NCBI RefSeq assembly: GCF_003569765.1
Contig: NZ_QXMG01000001.1
Coordinates: forward strand, 186,001-250,000
From: Caldimonas tepidiphila
GTDB taxonomy: Bacteria > Pseudomonadota > Gammaproteobacteria > Burkholderiales > Burkholderiaceae_C
DNA length: 64,000 nucleotides
Direction of reading: 5' to 3'
Of the stretch, positions 7,742 to 15,673 are shown in pieces. Made by a program: the position numbers and the translations under genes. A model generated the notes under the pieces. The model was not told the DNA's origin. It searched no databases and saw only the letters and a list, made by a program, of their open reading frames with translations. Position 1 is the stretch's first letter. Each line of letters starts with the position of its first letter.

Positions 7742-10700
7742 TCACATTTCCGGCAGCTCCTGTCCTGCGGCTGCGCCGCCTTCCGCCTCGACCCGCAGCG
7801 GCGCTGCCGCCGCGTCCTGAGCGCCCGCTGCCAGCGCGGCGGCAGCGGCGACGTGGCGGCGGCGCTCGTCGCGCAGCGCGTCGAGCCGCGCCAGCACCTT
7901 CTCGAGCGTTCCGTCGCGGTCCACCCACCAGTCGGTGGACCAGATCCGCACGATCTCCCAGCCCAGGCCGCGCAGCACCTGCTCGCGCAGCTTGTCGCGG
8001 TCGCGCGCGGTGGCGCTGCGGTGGTAGGTGGCGCCGTCGCACTCGATGCCGGCGAGGTAGCGGCCCGGCGCGTCCGGGTCGACCACGCCGAGGTCGATGC
8101 GGAAGGCCGACACGCCCACCTGCGGCTGCACGCGCCAGCCGTGCGCGGCGAGCGCCGCGGCCACCGCCTGCTCGAAGGGGCTGTCGAAGCCGCCGACGCT
8201 GCCGTGCACCGCCTCGCCCAGCGCGCGCGGGCCGCGCTCGGCGAACTCGAGGAAGTGCTTGAGGTCGCGCACGCCCTGCGCCTGCGTGCGCGACAGGTCC
8301 ATCTGCTCGGGCCGCAGGCTCGAGAACACGCGCAGCTCACGCCGCGCGCGCGTGATCGCGACGTTGAGCCGCCGCTCGCCGCCCTGGCGGTTGAGCGGGC
8401 CGAAGTTCATCGACAGCGCGCCGTCGCGCCCGGGCCCGTAGGTGACCGAGAAGTACATCAGGTCGCGCTCGTCGCCCTGCACGCTCTCGAGGTTCTTCAC
8501 GAACACGGGCTCGAGCGCCGCCTCGTCGAAGAAGGGCTCGAGCGCCGGGTCGCGGCGGCGCGCGTCGTCGAGCAGGTCCTCGATCAGGCCCTGCTGCTCG
8601 GCGTTGAAGGTGACGACGCCCACCGTCAGGCCCGCCTCGCGGAAGCCCGGCGAGCGCAGCCGCGCGAGCAGGTCGGCGACCAGCGCGCGCGCCTCGGCCG
8701 GGTTGGTGCGCGCCCCGCCCTTCTCGTAAACGCCGTCCTCGACGACGCGGAAGGCGACCGCGCGGTCCTCCGTCGCCGGTGACGGGAAGGTCACCAGCGC
8801 GCCGCCGTAGTAGCGGTGGTTCGAGAACGCGATCAGCGACTCGCTGCGGCTGCGGTAGTGCCAGCGCAGGTTCAGCGTCGGCAGGTTGGCGCCCAGGCAC
8901 TCGTCGAGGATGCTCTCCAGGTCGGCCTCGGGCTCCTCGTCGCCGGGCTCGGCCTCGGCGCGGTCGAAGAAGCTCGTCGGCGGCAGCTGCTTCGGGTCGC
9001 CCACCATCACCACCTGGCGGCCGCGCGCGATCGCGCCGATCGCGTCCCACACCGGGATCTGCGAGGCCTCGTCGAACACGACGAGGTCGAAGCTCGCGGC
9101 CTCGGGCGACAGGTACTGCGCGACCGACAGCGGGCTCATCAGCAGGCAGGGCGTGAGCCGCGTGAGCGCGTCGGGGATGCGCGCGAGCAGCTCGCGCAGC
9201 GGCAGGTGGCGCGCCTTCTTCTGCATCTCGTGGCGCAGCACGCCCCACTCGGAGGTGCGCGCCACGCCCTCGAGCGCCGGGCGCCCGGCGCACAGGCTGG
9301 CGTGCAGCCAGTCGCGCGTCAGCGCCGCGAAGCGCTCGTCGAGCGCGCGGAACTCCGCGATGCGCCGCTCGTGCTCGGCCGACACGAAGCCGCGCAGCAC
9401 CTCGTCGCCGTCGACGACCGCATCGAGCCACCAGCGGCAGTAGTCGGCCTCGAACAGCTCGCGCGCCGTGCCGGGCGCGACCCTTCCCTGCTCGATCGCG
9501 GCGACGAGCGGCCCGAGCCCGAGCGCGAGCGCCTCCGCGCGCGCCTTGCGCCACGCGCACCAGTCGCGCAGGCGGCCCCGCGCGGCGAGCAGCGCCTGGC
9601 CACGCGCCGCGAGCGCCGCGGGCGGCAGCTCGCCGAGCGCGCCGCGCTCCTCGGCCGGCGTCGCGAGCGCGGCGTCGAGGCGCTCCTGCGCCTGCTGCAG
9701 CACCCCATAGGCCTCGAGGTAGTCGCGGGCCGCCGCGGCGATCGCGCCGGAGGCCTGCAGCAGCTCCTTGTCCTCGCCGAGCAGGCGTTCCAGCGGCGCC
9801 TTCAGCGCGGCGAGCTCGCCCGGGGTGGCGGCGAGCTGCGCGAGCGCCGCCGACAGCGCGGCGGCGAACTTGAGCGCGCGCTCGAGCTCCTGCGGCCGGC
9901 CCGCGAGCCCGGCCCAGGTGCCGCCGGTCTGCGCGCCGAGCGGCTCGAGGGCCTCGATCTGCCGCTGCAGTCCGCGCAGCTCCCGCATGCACTGCAGGTC
10001 CGCGGCCATCGCCGCCGGGAAGCCGCCGCGCTCGAGCGGCTCGAGGCCCTCGTCGCGCCAGGGCGCGCCGGCAGTGGCCGCGGCCAGCGCCGCCTGGAAG
10101 GCCAGCGCCACGTCCAGCCGCTCGGGCGGCGTGTCCCGGCCTGCCCACAGGCCCGCGCTGCCGGACTGCAGCTGCGGCTCGAGCCGCGCGAGCTCCGCAT
10201 CGATGCCGCGCAGCTCGCGCAGGCCGGCGAGCGCCTGCGCGAGCGCCGCGCCGCAGCGTCCCTGCGCCACCGGCTCCAGCCCCGCCTCGTCCCACGGGAG
10301 CCCCTCGCACGCCGCGAGCAAGGCGCCCTGCAGCGCGAGCGCCGCGCGCAGCTCGTCGGCGCGGGTCTGCAGCCCGCGCCAAAGCTCCCCGGCCGGCGCG
10401 ACGAGCGTCCCGAGCGCGTCGAGCTGCCGGCTCGCCAGCCGCATCGACGCGAGCCGCGGCAGGTCCGCCGCGACGTCGGGCTCGCCCACGCCCTGCACCA
10501 GCGCGAGCAGCCGCGCACGGATGCGGCGCTGCCGCAGCCAGCCGAGCGGCCAGGGCGACTGCACGGCCTGCTGCCAGTCGCGCTGCAGCCGCAGCACGTC
10601 AAGTTGCGCCAGCTCGGCCGCGTAGCTCACCGAGAGCTCGCGCCCGAGCTCGCCGTGGCTGCCCAGCAGCTCGAGCCCCTTCGCGAGCGCGTCGCACACC

Positions 10701-13700
10701 TTGGCCGGCCAGGGCCGCGGCAGCCCGGCCCGTAGCGCATGGCGGCGCGCGACGAGCTGCTCGGCGCGTCGCAGCGCGTCGAGCGTCGCGGCAGGCCAGG
10801 GTGCCGGAAGGCGCGCGCGCAACTCGCCATGGCGCACGAGCAGCCCCCGCCCCGCCTCCAGCTCGGTGCAGAGCCGGCGTGCGTCGGGCCTCAGCGCGAA
10901 GCGCCAGTCGCGCCCGGCAGCATGCGGCAGCAGCTTCGCCAGCAGCGCGAGCGCATGCCGGCCGCGCCGGTGCAGCGGCGGCTGCGGCAGCGCGAGCGCG
11001 CCGCACAGCGCGTGCGCGGCCGCCTCGAGGCGCTGCGCGCCCTGCACCAGCTGCTGCGCGGCGTCGAGCAGCGCCTGCTGCCAGCTCGGCGACCAGTCGG
11101 CATGCCGGACCGCGGCGAGCGGGTGCTCGCTCGGCGCGCCGCCGAGCGCCTGCGCGTCGGCGTCGAGCCGCTCGGCGAGCGCGCGCAGCGCCTCGAGCGC
11201 CTCGGCGTCGTGCTGCTGCGGCGACGGCCAGGACAGGCCGAGCGGCGGCAGCTCGCGGCCGGCCTCGCGCCGGCCGATCGCGTCGAACGCGCTCAGCCCG
11301 TTGGCGTGGCGGTGGTGCAGGCGCTCGACATAGCGGTTGAGCCGCCCGCGCAGCGCCATCAGGCGCCGCGCCTCGGCGCGCCAGCCCTCGGCGTCGGCGC
11401 GACCGCCGGCCTCCCAGGAGCGGCGCAGCTGCGCAAGCACCTCGTTCTTGCGCGCCTTGCTCGAGTGCAGCTCGAGGCAGAAGTCGCCCAGCCCCGCATC
11501 GCGCAGCCGCCGGTGCACCACGTCGAGCGCGGCGATCTTCTCCGACACGAACAGCACCCGCCGGCCCTCGGCGAGGCACTGCGCGATCAGGTTGGCGATG
11601 GTCTGGCTCTTGCCGGTGCCGGGCGGGCCGATCAGCACGAAGTCGCGCCCGGCGCTCGCGGCCATCACCGCCGAGAGCTGCGACGAGTCGGCCGGCAGCG
11701 GGCAGAAGGTGCGCTCGGGCGGGCAGTCGGCGTCGAGCCGCCGCGCGTCGGGGAAGGCGCCGCCGCCGGGGTAGGGCTCGCGCGGCGTGTCGATCAGGTG
11801 GCGCACCACCGGGTTCTCGCGCAGCTGGGCGATGCGCTCGGTCAAGTCGTGCCACATCAGGTGCTTGGCGAAGGAGAAGGTCGACAGCACCACGTCCTCG
11901 ACCACCTCCCAGCCCTTGACGTCCTTGACCGCCGCCGACACCGCGCGCCACACGCCCGCGACGTCGAGCCCGCGCTCGTCCTTCGGCAGCGCGCCCTCGC
12001 CGACGCCGAGCTGCAGCCGGAAGTCCTGGCGCAGCATCTCCAGCAGCGTCGGGTTGAAGCGCGGCTCGTCGTCGAGCAGCTGCAGCGTGAAGCCCGAGCG
12101 CACGCTCTTGCGGTCGAGCGTCACCGGCACCAGGATCAGCGGCGCGCGGTGGCGCTTGTCGTCCCTGGCGTCGCGCGTCCAGCACAGGAAGCCGAGCGCG
12201 AGGAAGAGCGTGTTGGTGCCGCCCTCCTGCAGCGCGGTGCGCGCGCTGCGGTAGAGCTCGACCAGGCGCGCCTCGAGCTCCTCGCCCGGCAGGCCGACGA
12301 AGACCTCGCGGCGCGCCAGCGCGTCGAGCGCCAGCGCGCGGCGCGGCTCCTCCTGGGTGCGCGCCTCGTGCAGCGCGGCGCTGCGCGGGTCGCCCGCCGC
12401 GGCGTCCATCAGCGCCGGGCGCGGCAGCAGCTTCAGGGCCTGGCCCTGCGCGAGCAGGTCCTCGAGCCGCGCCGGGTCGGGCGCCTCGAGCCGCAGCGCC
12501 TTCCTGCCGTCGCGGAAGTTCAGCAGCTTGTTGCGCAGCGACAGGTCCAGCAGCTTGCGCTGCCAGCGCAGCAGGCGGTCCTCCGGCGGGGCGACGCCCT
12601 CGGCTTCCTGCGGCACGGCGGGCAGCTCGGGCGCGGGCTCGAAGGCCGGCGCGAGCGCGGCGGGATCCTGCGCCGCGTCGGGCGGCGGCGGCGCCGCGGT
12701 GCCCGCCAGCGGCCGGACGCGCTGCAGCCGCGCGCGGCGGATGTCGACCGCGAGCTCGAAGGCCGCGTCCTGCGCCTCGGCGACAAGCTGCGCGCCGCGC
12801 TCGAGCGCGCGGCTGAAGGGCGGGCAGGGCCGCTGCGTCGCGAGCTCCGGGTCGAACAGCACGAGCTCCCGCAGCCGCAGGCGCTTGCGCAGCGCCGTGA
12901 CGTCGTCGACCACCGCGGCCGCGAACTGCTCCGGCCGCAGCCACACGCCGGCCAGCGCCCGGCCCTGCGTGAAGACGAGCAGCGGGTTCAGCCCGCACTG
13001 CTCCAGTGCCGCGCAGAACAGCAGCGACAGGTCCAGGCCCGTGGCCAGCCGCGTGTCGGCGAGCTGCTGCGGCCCGCGCACCTTCTGGCCCGCATGCTCG
13101 AAGCCCGCCGGCAGCAGCATCAGGTCGATGCCCAGCGCGCCGACCGCGCTCCAGACCGCCGAGGCCAGCTCCCAGGCGCGCGCCGGGCCGCCGCGGTAGC
13201 CGTCGAGCGCCGCGTCGCGCTCGTGGCGGCGCAGCAGCCCGGCCGCCTCCTTCAGCAGCCGCTCGACCGCCGGCTCGCCGGGCTGCACGAAGGCCGCCAC
13301 CATCTCCGGCATGCCGGCGAGCCCGCCCCAGTGGTCGCGCGGCAGCAGCTCGAGCGGCAGCGCGTGACGGGCGAGCTCCTCTCCGTCCGCCGGCGCCGCG
13401 TCCGGCGTCGCAGCTCCGGCACCCGCAGCCACCGCCGTCTCGCGCGTCTCCGCCGCCCCATGCGGCGCCCTCCCCGACGCGCCGCCCTGCAGCAATCGCC
13501 AGACGAGCCGGGCCGGCTCGGCCGCGGTCAGCCGCGCGAGGAGCGCGCCGTCGATCTCGAGGTCGAGCCCCGCGAGCTCGAGGCGCTGGCCGGCGGCGAC
13601 CGTGTCGATGCGCCAGGTCCTGGGCTGCAGGAAGGCCGGCTCCGCGTCGAGGCGCAGCGCGAGCTCGCGCAGCGTGCCGGGGCTGTCGTTGACGATGCGC

Positions 13701-13822
13701 AGCGCGCGCAGCAGCGGCACGGCGTTCAGGTGATCGGCCAGGTTCAGGCGTGCGCCTGCCTCGGCCTCGATGCGCACCGCCCCCGCCTGGGGCTGCGCAT
13801 CCCGGGTGCTGATTCCGTCCAA
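7742..13822 (-). CDS. Giant DUF4011-type SF1 helicase with C-terminal DUF559/Vsr-like nuclease domain
   Basis: The protein of about 2,026 residues is a COG1112-type superfamily 1 helicase. An N-terminal region opens with VRIEAEAGARLNLADHL; a DUF4011 segment with LLRWQRKLLDLSLRNKLLNF comes next. Walker A is GPPGTGKSQTI near residue 731, Walker B is DLVVFDEASQIP near 1579, then GDPKQLPPTSFF, ESVQGDERDLMYFS near 1783 and LNVAITRARREL near 1820. About 850 mostly helical Ala/Leu/Arg-rich residues separate Walker A and B. The end holds a PD-(D/E)XK-like nuclease (FRIDLGVVDPD, then GIECDGATYH). The TTG at 13822 is favoured by AAAGGA nine bases upstream; ATGs at 13888 and 13906 lack one. The role is probably DNA or RNA processing, possibly defence; it stands alone. 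Confidence 0.88.
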   Translation of the reverse strand: MDGISTRDAQPQAGAVRIEAEAGARLNLADHLNAVPLLRALRIVNDSPGTLRELALRLDAEPAFLQPRTWRIDTVAAGQRLELAGLDLEIDGALLARLTAAEPARLVWRLLQGGASGRAPHGAAETRETAVAAGAGAATPDAAPADGEELARHALPLELLPRDHWGGLAGMPEMVAAFVQPGEPAVERLLKEAAGLLRRHERDAALDGYRGGPARAWELASAVWSAVGALGIDLMLLPAGFEHAGQKVRGPQQLADTRLATGLDLSLLFCAALEQCGLNPLLVFTQGRALAGVWLRPEQFAAAVVDDVTALRKRLRLRELVLFDPELATQRPCPPFSRALERGAQLVAEAQDAAFELAVDIRRARLQRVRPLAGTAAPPPPDAAQDPAALAPAFEPAPELPAVPQEAEGVAPPEDRLLRWQRKLLDLSLRNKLLNFRDGRKALRLEAPDPARLEDLLAQGQALKLLPRPALMDAAAGDPRSAALHEARTQEEPRRALALDALARREVFVGLPGEELEARLVELYRSARTALQEGGTNTLFLALGFLCWTRDARDDKRHRAPLILVPVTLDRKSVRSGFTLQLLDDEPRFNPTLLEMLRQDFRLQLGVGEGALPKDERGLDVAGVWRAVSAAVKDVKGWEVVEDVVLSTFSFAKHLMWHDLTERIAQLRENPVVRHLIDTPREPYPGGGAFPDARRLDADCPPERTFCPLPADSSQLSAVMAASAGRDFVLIGPPGTGKSQTIANLIAQCLAEGRRVLFVSEKIAALDVVHRRLRDAGLGDFCLELHSSKARKNEVLAQLRRSWEAGGRADAEGWRAEARRLMALRGRLNRYVERLHHRHANGLSAFDAIGRREAGRELPPLGLSWPSPQQHDAEALEALRALAERLDADAQALGGAPSEHPLAAVRHADWSPSWQQALLDAAQQLVQGAQRLEAAAHALCGALALPQPPLHRRGRHALALLAKLLPHAAGRDWRFALRPDARRLCTELEAGRGLLVRHGELRARLPAPWPAATLDALRRAEQLVARRHALRAGLPRPWPAKVCDALAKGLELLGSHGELGRELSVSYAAELAQLDVLRLQRDWQQAVQSPWPLGWLRQRRIRARLLALVQGVGEPDVAADLPRLASMRLASRQLDALGTLVAPAGELWRGLQTRADELRAALALQGALLAACEGLPWDEAGLEPVAQGRCGAALAQALAGLRELRGIDAELARLEPQLQSGSAGLWAGRDTPPERLDVALAFQAALAAATAGAPWRDEGLEPLERGGFPAAMAADLQCMRELRGLQRQIEALEPLGAQTGGTWAGLAGRPQELERALKFAAALSAALAQLAATPGELAALKAPLERLLGEDKELLQASGAIAAAARDYLEAYGVLQQAQERLDAALATPAEERGALGELPPAALAARGQALLAARGRLRDWCAWRKARAEALALGLGPLVAAIEQGRVAPGTARELFEADYCRWWLDAVVDGDEVLRGFVSAEHERRIAEFRALDERFAALTRDWLHASLCAGRPALEGVARTSEWGVLRHEMQKKARHLPLRELLARIPDALTRLTPCLLMSPLSVAQYLSPEAASFDLVVFDEASQIPVWDAIGAIARGRQVVMVGDPKQLPPTSFFDRAEAEPGDEEPEADLESILDECLGANLPTLNLRWHYRSRSESLIAFSNHRYYGGALVTFPSPATEDRAVAFRVVEDGVYEKGGARTNPAEARALVADLLARLRSPGFREAGLTVGVVTFNAEQQGLIEDLLDDARRRDPALEPFFDEAALEPVFVKNLESVQGDERDLMYFSVTYGPGRDGALSMNFGPLNRQGGERRLNVAITRARRELRVFSSLRPEQMDLSRTQAQGVRDLKHFLEFAERGPRALGEAVHGSVGGFDSPFEQAVAAALAAHGWRVQPQVGVSAFRIDLGVVDPDAPGRYLAGIECDGATYHRSATARDRDKLREQVLRGLGWEIVRIWSTDWWVDRDGTLEKVLARLDALRDERRRHVAAAAALAAGAQDAAAAPLRVEAEGGAAAGQELPEM

Positions 13823-14062
13823 AACTTCGATTCCTTTGCCTGATCTCGACTGCCGAGCGCGGGCACCCTTGCCGCACTGGTTATCCATACAGGCAAATAT
13901 TGTCATAGAGACGGCGCGCGCAGCCCCTCGGGACGGGCGGGCGGCGGCCGGCGGCGCGCGCGGCATGCCAAATCCGGCCGTTTCGCGCAGCCCTGGCGCG
14001 GGCCGCCCCGCGCCCCGCTCGGGCGCGGTGGCCGGCTTCGCAAGGGAGCCCGGCGGCGGCGC

Positions 14063-15217
14063 TCAGCCTGCGGCCGGCTCGACCGTAACGGGCTGCTGCG
14101 GGCAGTTCAGCGGCAGCCGCAGCGCGAACTCGCTGCCGTGCCCGATGCCCTCGCTGCGCACCTCGACCGTGCCGCCGTGCAGCTCGGCGAGCTCCTTGAG
14201 CAGCGCCATGCCGAGCTCCGAGTCCTCGGGCGCCTTGCCTGCGGGGTCCGGCGCGCCGGTGAACAGCTCGAAGAGGCGGGCCAGCTGCTCCGCCGCGATG
14301 CCCGCGCCCTTGTGCCTGACGCGCACCACCGCGTCGGGCCCCTCCACGCTGGCCTTGAGACAGACCTGCCCGCCGCCCGGCGTGCAGCGCGCCGCGTTGT
14401 CGAGCAGGTGCAGCATCCCCTGCCGGAAGCGGGCGCCGTCCATGCGGATGCGCACCGGTCCCACCGGCGCGAGCAGGTGCAGCGTCAGGTCGCGCGCGCC
14501 GAATTCCGCCTGCACGCTGCCGGCGAGGCCGTGCAGCGCTGCGACGAGGTCGACCTCCTCCAGGCTCGGCACCGGCCTGTCGTCAAGGCGCCGCCCCGCG
14601 CTGCCGAGCTCGTCGGCGAGGCGGCGCAGCGCCGGCAGCTGGCGCTCGATCGTCACGAGCGGCTGGCCGAGCGTCTCGGCCGCGGGATTGAGCCGCAGCA
14701 GGTAGCTGGCGTTGAACAGCGGGGTCAGCAGGTTGCGCAACTCGTGCGCGACACCGGCAAGAAAGACCGGCCGACCGGCATTCTCGTCCGCCAGCGATTT
14801 CAAGCGGTTCTCCAGCGCCGCGATGCGGGTGCGATGGTCGGTGCGGTCGCGCATCAGCTTCGCGAAGCCGAGCAGCTGCCCCTGCTCGTCGCGCAGCGCC
14901 GTCGTCGAGCCACTGGTCCAGATCGCCGCGCCGTCGCGCCGCAGGTGCCAGTGCTCGCCCTCCGAGCACCCGTCCTGCAGCGCCACCTGCAGCTCCAGCG
15001 CCGGCAGGCCCAGCGCCCGGTCCGCCTCGGTGAACAGGCAGTCCAGCGTCTGCCCGATGATCTCGTCGGCCCGATAGCCGAAGAGCGTGGGGGCGGCGCC
15101 CAGCCAGGAGCGCACCCGGCCCTCGGGGGTCAGCAGAATCACCGCGTGGTCGCGGGTCTGCCGGATCATCAGGCGCAAGAGGGCTTCCTCGGTCGGATCC
15201 GGCTCGCTCATCGGCAT
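14063..15217 (-). CDS. PAS-domain sensor histidine kinase
   Basis: The 384-residue cytoplasmic kinase has a PAS domain at about 20-135 (HAVILLTPEGRVRSWLG, FGYRADEIIGQ), a phosphoacceptor region with AHELRNLLTPLFN near residue 160, and an HATPase domain with the N box HLLDNAARCTPGG and LGMALLKELAELHGG. It has no membrane segment and no receiver domain, and no response regulator gene lies nearby, so its partner is unknown. The start at 15217 is supported by GGAG about six bases upstream. The arrangement of PAS and kinase resembles light- or redox-sensing orphan kinases, but no flavin-binding LOV signature was seen. Confidence 0.88.
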   Translation of the reverse strand: MPMSEPDPTEEALLRLMIRQTRDHAVILLTPEGRVRSWLGAAPTLFGYRADEIIGQTLDCLFTEADRALGLPALELQVALQDGCSEGEHWHLRRDGAAIWTSGSTTALRDEQGQLLGFAKLMRDRTDHRTRIAALENRLKSLADENAGRPVFLAGVAHELRNLLTPLFNASYLLRLNPAAETLGQPLVTIERQLPALRRLADELGSAGRRLDDRPVPSLEEVDLVAALHGLAGSVQAEFGARDLTLHLLAPVGPVRIRMDGARFRQGMLHLLDNAARCTPGGGQVCLKASVEGPDAVVRVRHKGAGIAAEQLARLFELFTGAPDPAGKAPEDSELGMALLKELAELHGGTVEVRSEGIGHGSEFALRLPLNCPQQPVTVEPAAG

Positions 15218-15673
15218 CGGTTCTCCATGGCGGGCGGGGCCCGGCAGGCCCCCGCCCCTGCGGAGCAAGCGGCGTGCGCATCCCCTCCTTCGCCCGGGGA
15301 GCCGGCAGCGGGGCGGCGGGCCGGCGCGAAGACCGCCCTTGACCGGAAACAAGACCTTGCGGCGAAGTTCACGGAACCGCGCGCGATATTTCCCGGCAGT
15401 GCGCTCCATTCCTGCAAGAATCCATGTCACGACCCTGGTTTCTTCTCCATCCGCTTGAGGAAGGCGCCAGAGGGGCCGATATCGCTGCAGAGGCCGGCCG
15501 GCGGCGAAAGGCAGGGCCGCCCGGCGAGCGTGAAGCAGTTCGACCGCTCACCATCGGCAGCCGGTACCCGCCCCTAGAGATGCCTGCCGTCGCGCAGGAA
15601 GCGGTGCGTCCCGCGGGCGAAGGCCTGCCGGACCGGGCCCGGCGCCACGATCCACTCGAAAGTCCCGACGGTG
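15218..15673. other. Divergent intergenic region between kinase and GGDEF-EAL genes
   Basis: This 456-bp gap is GC-rich, with a somewhat AT-richer patch around 15340-15440. Open frames crossing it on both strands show no recognisable protein features and no good ribosome-binding site, so they are taken as chance frames. No convincing promoter hexamers, repeats or RNA structures were recognised. Confidence 0.4.

Noticed and set aside
6685-13822. A possible defence island formed by the HNH protein, the small membrane protein and the giant helicase
   Set aside because: The HNH protein looks like a common stand-alone chromosomal gene with its own promoter on the opposite strand, and no other defence gene or mobile element is nearby. 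Only the helicase was kept as a candidate.
7716-13909. An 8-bp inverted match (TCTATGAC) at both ends of the giant helicase gene, suggestive of terminal repeats
   Set aside because: Eight bases over 6 kb is weak evidence, the flanking similarity is low and there is no transposase or target-site duplication.
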